From NCBI GenBank assembly GCA_938082955.1, contig CALKDE010000307.1, forward strand, positions 1 to 10,420: DNA of 10,420 bases. Direction: 5' to 3'. Positions 6,911-10,420 of the stretch are shown in pieces; the first letter of the stretch is position 1, and every line of letters begins with the position of its first letter. Under the pieces are notes generated by a model. The model searched no databases, was not told the origin of the DNA, and saw only the letters and a program-made list of their open reading frames with translations. This DNA is from an uncultured Pseudomonadales bacterium (lineage in GTDB: Bacteria; Pseudomonadota; Gammaproteobacteria; Pseudomonadales; Pseudohongiellaceae). The position numbers and the translations under genes were made by a program.

Positions 6911-7157
6911 CTAGCGCTTCCTGTCCATGCTAGGGCTATTGGTACCGAGGTAAGCAACGCCGCCCACAAAGGTCGATAATGGTAGGGAAAATTCCCCCGG
7001 GTACTTTTTTGAAAACTCAGAGAATGAGGTCTAGAATATTCCTTCCAATATATAAAGAAGAGAGCAATCATAAACAGGCAGCAGTTAGGACAAGCGCCAT
7101 TAATTTTGGAAGTTCTTCGCCGACAATACAAGCTGATAAAAGACAGACAACTAACAC
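6911..7157 (-). pseudogene. Possible decayed small membrane-protein gene
   Basis: Between the VOC and tannase genes the minus strand has no convincing intact gene but shows coding-like pieces in different frames. From a GTG at 7157 to a TGA at 7068 there are 29 codons of strongly hydrophobic, membrane-like sequence (VLVVCLLSACIVGEELPKL then MALVLTAAC). The same frame continues past the stop with LLSSLYIGRN. A second frame, open from about 7033 to the TAG at 6911, reads FSKKYPGEFSLPLSTFVGG. A 78-codon frame (6895-7131) can be opened only from a TTG and mixes these pieces. A tandem duplication lies just upstream. The pattern suggests stops and frameshifts in a former gene; a chance effect in noncoding DNA is the alternative. 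Confidence 0.28.
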
Positions 7158-7161
7158 ACTA

Positions 7162-7191
7162 TTTAGTGCCAGATATTTTAGTGCCAGATAT
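7162..7191. repeat. Perfect 15-base tandem duplication
   Basis: TTTAGTGCCAGATAT occurs twice head to tail without mismatch, at 7162-7176 and 7177-7191. It lies 45 bases past the stop of the tannase-family gene. Its freshness (no mismatch) suggests a recent slippage or duplication event. It has no clear dyad symmetry and nothing marks it as a known element. Confidence 0.85.
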
Positions 7192-7235
7192 TGCATAGAG
7201 GTACTATTTTGTATCGGCGAATAGAATTTTGCTGC

Positions 7236-8936
7236 TCATTGGCAACTAAAATTTTCTGCAATCCAATTCTGCGGATCATTCTCTTCGCCAGCAGGGCCGC
7301 TGTACCTCGCTTGTTGTGGAAACGTGCAGAGCAATCTTTCATCGTCGATGTTGCCATCAGTGCTATGCGTCGCAGTCAGTGATTCTGGTGCTACTCCATT
7401 CTCGACCCAGTCCACTAGTGGAACGAGTTTGTCCCAGTTGTTGGGGCCAGGGCCACCACCGCAGTGGCCCATGCCGGGGGCTAGGAATAGGCGGGAGGAA
7501 TCGTTAGCGTCGTTGAAGCTGCCAGCAAAGGTCGTGTCTACCATATCGTTGAAGTAGTTAACTGTCGCGGTAGCGACAGAGAGTGCATCGTTGAGTCCGT
7601 GATAGACGATGAGCTTGCCGCCGCGGCTCTTTAGGAAGCTGGAAAGGTCAGGGTCGGTCGCGTCCATGATCGAACTCATTAATTCAGCATCACCGTTGGT
7701 GAAATCGTCTACGTTGAAATCTAGCCAGTGAAATTCCGGGTTCATGCCACCGGTTCGTGCTGAGTAAGTAGTATCGTTTAGATTGGGTATCGTTACGCCG
7801 GGGTCTTGTTCATAGAAGAGGTAGTTAACGTGGTCACCGGCGGGGCCTCGCAGCATGCCGGGCGCCATGCCGTTGCTTTCACTAGGTACGAATAGACCAA
7901 TCCAGTCGAGTTCCGATCCCTTGGTCTTGCCAGGGTAAATGATGGTGCCGTTGCTGTCGTAGGGGCCGCTATAGAAGTCCGCGATGGTCTGGATTTGTGC
8001 TTGGTTAAAACATGCGCCACCGGTGGATGATGAGGGGCACATAAAGTCGGATAGATCTGAGTTTGGATTGAAGTCGCAGGCTAGTGGATTGTTCAGTACG
8101 CCGTCACGTATACCATCGTTGGCATCGCACTTCTGTAGAACCGCCGCATTGAGTATTCGAACGAGTTCTACGCTATCTCGTTGTCCGTCGCCGTTGCTAT
8201 CGATCGCGAGATTTCCAGCGAAGTTGTCCTTGAACATGCGCTGCAGATTCCAGGTGCCTGCCGCATTCATCGCCTGATAGTAGTTAACCGGCGCGCCAGC
8301 GACGATGCCGTCGAAATCGTTCGGGTATCTCTGTGCCTCCATAAGACCCTGGCGTCCGCCAGTGGAGCAGCCCTCGAAGTAGGAGTAGTCAGGGGCTCTA
8401 TTGTAGTAGCTGTTTACCAACGTTTTACCGGCCATGACCGTTAGGTGCACTGCACGGTACCCGAAGTCAATCTCTGCCTGGCGGTTGTTATAGCCGAAAG
8501 CCGAACCGGGTTCGGTGCCACTGTCGTGACCGGTATTGCTGTTCGTCACTGCGTAGCCTTCGGCTACTCTGTGGTTGGCAAAGTCTAGATCACCGTCCTT
8601 GCCGCCATCGCCCCATTGCAGAAAGCGCCCGTTCCAATTGCCGATCAGGGGTAACTGTGCGTGAAAGTGAATGGCGGGAGAGATGATGCCGCGCACGTAG
8701 CAATAAGGAGAGTCCGATTGATCGTTTTCTCTCACGGTTGCTGCAGTGATGGTAAGATTGCGGACCTGTTGCAGCGCCTCACAAGCCTGAATTTGCTCTA
8801 AAGAAGTTGCCTGGGCCAAGCTACTGCTGGGCAAGGTAGCTAGACTGGTAGCTAGGCATAGCACAGATAGATAGCTGTGCTTTAATCCGGTTAAAAGTGG
8901 CTGATAAGTGAAAGTGGATATCTCGATCTTAGTCAT
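7236..8936 (-). CDS. Tannase/feruloyl esterase-family hydrolase, exported
   Basis: This 566-residue alpha/beta hydrolase belongs to the tannase and feruloyl esterase family, which cleaves esters of aromatic acids and includes MHETase. The CS-D-HC signature is complete: Cys190-Ser191 in GCSTGGRQG, Asp450 in HGLNDAL, and His491-Cys492 in GMGHCGGG, the two Cys being expected to pair beside the catalytic Ser and His. The lid calcium site CDANDGIRDG (270-279) is present. Shortly before it, DSNGDGQRDSVE (246-257) matches an EF-hand loop, which I do not recall as standard there. The N-terminus has a long basic region followed by a hydrophobic stretch and SLAQA, read as a Sec signal. The start is placed at the ATG at 8936 with AAAGG seven bases upstream; an upstream frame to 8987 lacks support. 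The length suits bacterial members. The exact substrate (gallate, ferulate or other ester) cannot be told. Confidence 0.9.
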   Translation of the reverse strand: MTKIEISTFTYQPLLTGLKHSYLSVLCLATSLATLPSSSLAQATSLEQIQACEALQQVRNLTITAATVRENDQSDSPYCYVRGIISPAIHFHAQLPLIGNWNGRFLQWGDGGKDGDLDFANHRVAEGYAVTNSNTGHDSGTEPGSAFGYNNRQAEIDFGYRAVHLTVMAGKTLVNSYYNRAPDYSYFEGCSTGGRQGLMEAQRYPNDFDGIVAGAPVNYYQAMNAAGTWNLQRMFKDNFAGNLAIDSNGDGQRDSVELVRILNAAVLQKCDANDGIRDGVLNNPLACDFNPNSDLSDFMCPSSSTGGACFNQAQIQTIADFYSGPYDSNGTIIYPGKTKGSELDWIGLFVPSESNGMAPGMLRGPAGDHVNYLFYEQDPGVTIPNLNDTTYSARTGGMNPEFHWLDFNVDDFTNGDAELMSSIMDATDPDLSSFLKSRGGKLIVYHGLNDALSVATATVNYFNDMVDTTFAGSFNDANDSSRLFLAPGMGHCGGGPGPNNWDKLVPLVDWVENGVAPESLTATHSTDGNIDDERLLCTFPQQARYSGPAGEENDPQNWIAENFSCQ

Positions 8937-9028
8937 AGTAGTACCTTTGTTATTTTTAGCTAGACTTAGTGGGTTGTTTTCGAGCAATGATTCGACTCTA
9001 CCATTTTAAGCACTAATGAGTAAAAGCC
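8937..9028. promoter_or_regulatory. Divergent promoter region, tannase gene and SRAP gene
   Basis: The 92 bases separate two genes that point away from each other, so both promoters must lie here or inside the neighbouring coding starts. AT-rich stretches are present (TTTTAAG near 9003, CTTTGTTATTTTTAG near 8943), but no clear -35/-10 pair and no LexA-like CTGT-N8-ACAG box was found. Confidence 0.4.
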
Positions 9029-9706
9029 GTGTGTGGAAGATTTAATTTGATCGATAGTCCTCAGGTGCAGTGGCTGTGCAAGTCTCTGGGTATAGAACTC
9101 TACGATGAACATGCCAGCGACGATATCGCGCCGGGTGGCGACATCGCGATAGTTCATGAGCGCGCGGGAGAGCGCGTGGTTTCTACAGCCACGTGGTGGC
9201 TGTTTTTGGATAATGAGACGCTCAAACCCAATTACAAATATGCCAGCTTCAATTCGCGTTCAGATAAACTCTTTAGCAAACGCGCTCTAGCCTACAGGCC
9301 CTTTCGAGAGTCGAGGTGCCTGATTCCCGCCAGTGCCTTTGTAGAAGGCTTGGGCGATAAAAAGACCTATCATAAGATCGAGCTAGAAGGCTCAGCCATC
9401 GCGTTCGGCGGTTTGTTTAAAGAGTATCTAAACAAGGATAGCGGCGAAGTAATCTATTCCGCGTCGATTATTACACTGCCCCCTTTGAGTCCGCAGTGGG
9501 ACGAGATTCATCCCAAGTCACTGCCATTGATGATAGATTTCGAAGACAAAGACATAGTCTCAAGATGGTTAGACCCTAGCAACCAAGATGTAGAGCAGTT
9601 CGAGGCCTTGTTAGAACCGACAGTTCTAAAGCCGATGAAAGTAACGAAAATCGACAAGCCTAGTCGCTGGAACCCAATTGAAGAAAGCTTCATGATTAGG
9701 AAGTAG
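9029..9706 (+). CDS. SRAP-domain abasic-site processing protein (YedK/HMCES family)
   Basis: This 225-residue protein matches SRAP proteins, which shield abasic sites in single-stranded DNA by a thiazolidine link through the N-terminal Cys. It begins MCGRF, so after Met removal Cys2 would be the reactive residue; this fixes the start at the GTG at 9029. The other key residues fit: Asn75 in FNSRSD, Glu106 in ASAFVEG, and His161 in EIHPKSLPLM. These correspond closely to Cys2, Asn75, Glu105 and His160 of E. coli YedK. Two differences from common members are WWLFLD in place of the usual WGL.P segment, and Gly after the active-site Glu instead of Trp. The ribosome site is weak. It is divergent from the tannase gene and 40 bases ahead of the S-formylglutathione hydrolase gene, with which it may be cotranscribed. 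Cytoplasmic. Confidence 0.92.
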   Translation: MCGRFNLIDSPQVQWLCKSLGIELYDEHASDDIAPGGDIAIVHERAGERVVSTATWWLFLDNETLKPNYKYASFNSRSDKLFSKRALAYRPFRESRCLIPASAFVEGLGDKKTYHKIELEGSAIAFGGLFKEYLNKDSGEVIYSASIITLPPLSPQWDEIHPKSLPLMIDFEDKDIVSRWLDPSNQDVEQFEALLEPTVLKPMKVTKIDKPSRWNPIEESFMIRK

Positions 9707-9746
9707 TCACAAACCCCAGTCTGAATAAAGTAATCGAGTTGAATTT

Positions 9747-10420
9747 ATGGAAAGTATTGCATGCAACAAAATGTTCGGCGGTGAGCAACGCCGTTATAAA
9801 CACAAGTCAGAAACGCTGTCCTGTGACATGCATTTTTCGATTTATCTGCCGCCGCAGGTGAGCGAAGGGCGGGTACCGGTTCTGTATTGGTTGTCGGGAT
9901 TAACAGGGACTGACGAGAATTTCGTAATAAAGGCTGGCGCGCAGCGCGTCGCATCTCAGCTTGGGCTCGCTATCGTTATGGGAGACACCAGCCCAAGAGG
10001 CGAAGATGTGCCCGACGACCCAGAGCAGGCGTATGACTTTGGTCTTGGAGCAGGTTTCTATCTCAACGCTACTCAGGCCCCGTGGAACAAACACTATAAA
10101 ATGTATGACTACGTCACTCAGGAGTTACCGGCCCTCATCAATGATACCTTTCCCGTAGATCCATCGCGGCAGTCAATATTCGGCCACTCTATGGGTGGCC
10201 ATGGCGCATTGAGCATAGCGCTAAAGAATCCTGACCAATACAAATCGGTATCTGCCTTCGCACCGATAGTATCTCCCATGAACTGTCCTTGGGGATGCAA
10301 AGCTTTTAAGCGTTACCTAGGCGAGGACGTTTCTACATGGCAAGAATATGACTCCGCCGCTTTAATCGCCAAGGCCACAACCCATCTACCTATGTTAGTA
10401 GATCAAGGCACAGCAGATGA
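9747..10420 (+). CDS. S-formylglutathione hydrolase, 3' end cut by right edge
   Basis: This is the first 224 residues of an esterase D-type S-formylglutathione hydrolase (usual length about 280). The enzyme hydrolyses S-formylglutathione to formate and glutathione, the last step of glutathione-dependent formaldehyde oxidation, in the cytoplasm. Evidence: WLSGLTGTDENF (49-60), TSPRGEDVP (81-89), the YDFGLGAGFY segment (96-105), nucleophile Ser148 in GHSMGGHGAL, CPWG.KAF..YLG (180-192), and VDQGTAD at the edge, whose Asp224 is the likely acid of the triad. The catalytic His lies beyond the window. The ATG at 9747 has only a weak GAG eight bases upstream. The usual partner, glutathione-dependent formaldehyde/alcohol dehydrogenase, is not upstream and may lie to the right. 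Related activity as a general carboxylesterase is possible. Confidence 0.93.
   Translation, partial: MESIACNKMFGGEQRRYKHKSETLSCDMHFSIYLPPQVSEGRVPVLYWLSGLTGTDENFVIKAGAQRVASQLGLAIVMGDTSPRGEDVPDDPEQAYDFGLGAGFYLNATQAPWNKHYKMYDYVTQELPALINDTFPVDPSRQSIFGHSMGGHGALSIALKNPDQYKSVSAFAPIVSPMNCPWGCKAFKRYLGEDVSTWQEYDSAALIAKATTHLPMLVDQGTAD

Noticed and set aside
7793..8444. Open frames of 75-97 codons on either strand within the tannase-family gene
   Set aside because: They overlap the catalytic and lid regions of a well-supported gene and have no independent features.
8966..9157. A 63-codon minus-strand frame across the divergent promoter and SRAP start
   Set aside because: It runs antisense into the conserved MCGRF start of SRAP and lacks a ribosome site.
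9900..10300. Short antisense frames within the S-formylglutathione hydrolase gene
   Set aside because: The plus-strand frame is continuous and carries all family motifs, so these are by-products.

Overview
The window looks like chromosomal DNA of a Gram-negative, aerobic, probably aquatic gammaproteobacterium. The reasons are two Sec-exported lipoproteins with fused haem and PQQ domains, several other exported enzymes, Shine-Dalgarno sites of ordinary type, moderate GC content and a glutathione-linked formaldehyde enzyme. The taxonomic placement is inference. No rRNA, tRNA, transposase, integrase, CRISPR array or phage gene was seen.

Layout. From the left edge to about 4640 there is a minus-strand operon read right to left: a small exported CHRD-domain protein, then two tandem paralogues of a lipoprotein with an N-terminal cytochrome c domain and a PQQ beta-propeller dehydrogenase domain. 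The second paralogue runs off the left edge. A gap of about 420 bases follows, holding an inverted repeat, a pair of competing hairpins and short coding-like stretches. From 5063 to 6818, also on the minus strand, come a secreted SGNH esterase, a small zinc-ribbon-like protein and an exported glyoxalase-fold (VOC) protein. The stretch 6819-7235 has no intact gene; it holds a perfect 15-base tandem duplication and what may be a decayed membrane-protein gene. From 7236 to 8936 (minus) lies a tannase/feruloyl-esterase-family hydrolase. Divergent from it on the plus strand are an SRAP (YedK/HMCES-type) abasic-site protein and an S-formylglutathione hydrolase cut by the right edge.

How the parts may fit. 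Two exported ester hydrolases (SGNH and tannase family), periplasmic PQQ-haem dehydrogenases and S-formylglutathione hydrolase could form a route from an ester to an alcohol, to an aldehyde and on to formaldehyde-type detoxification. No substrate can be read from the sequence, so the route is a hypothesis. The most notable feature is the tandem PQQ pair. Both copies carry an Asp-Leu-Asp at the position of the catalytic Asp-Tyr-Asp motif of lanthanide-type alcohol dehydrogenases, but the usual metal-binding Asn is replaced by Gln and the usual Glu cannot be located with confidence.
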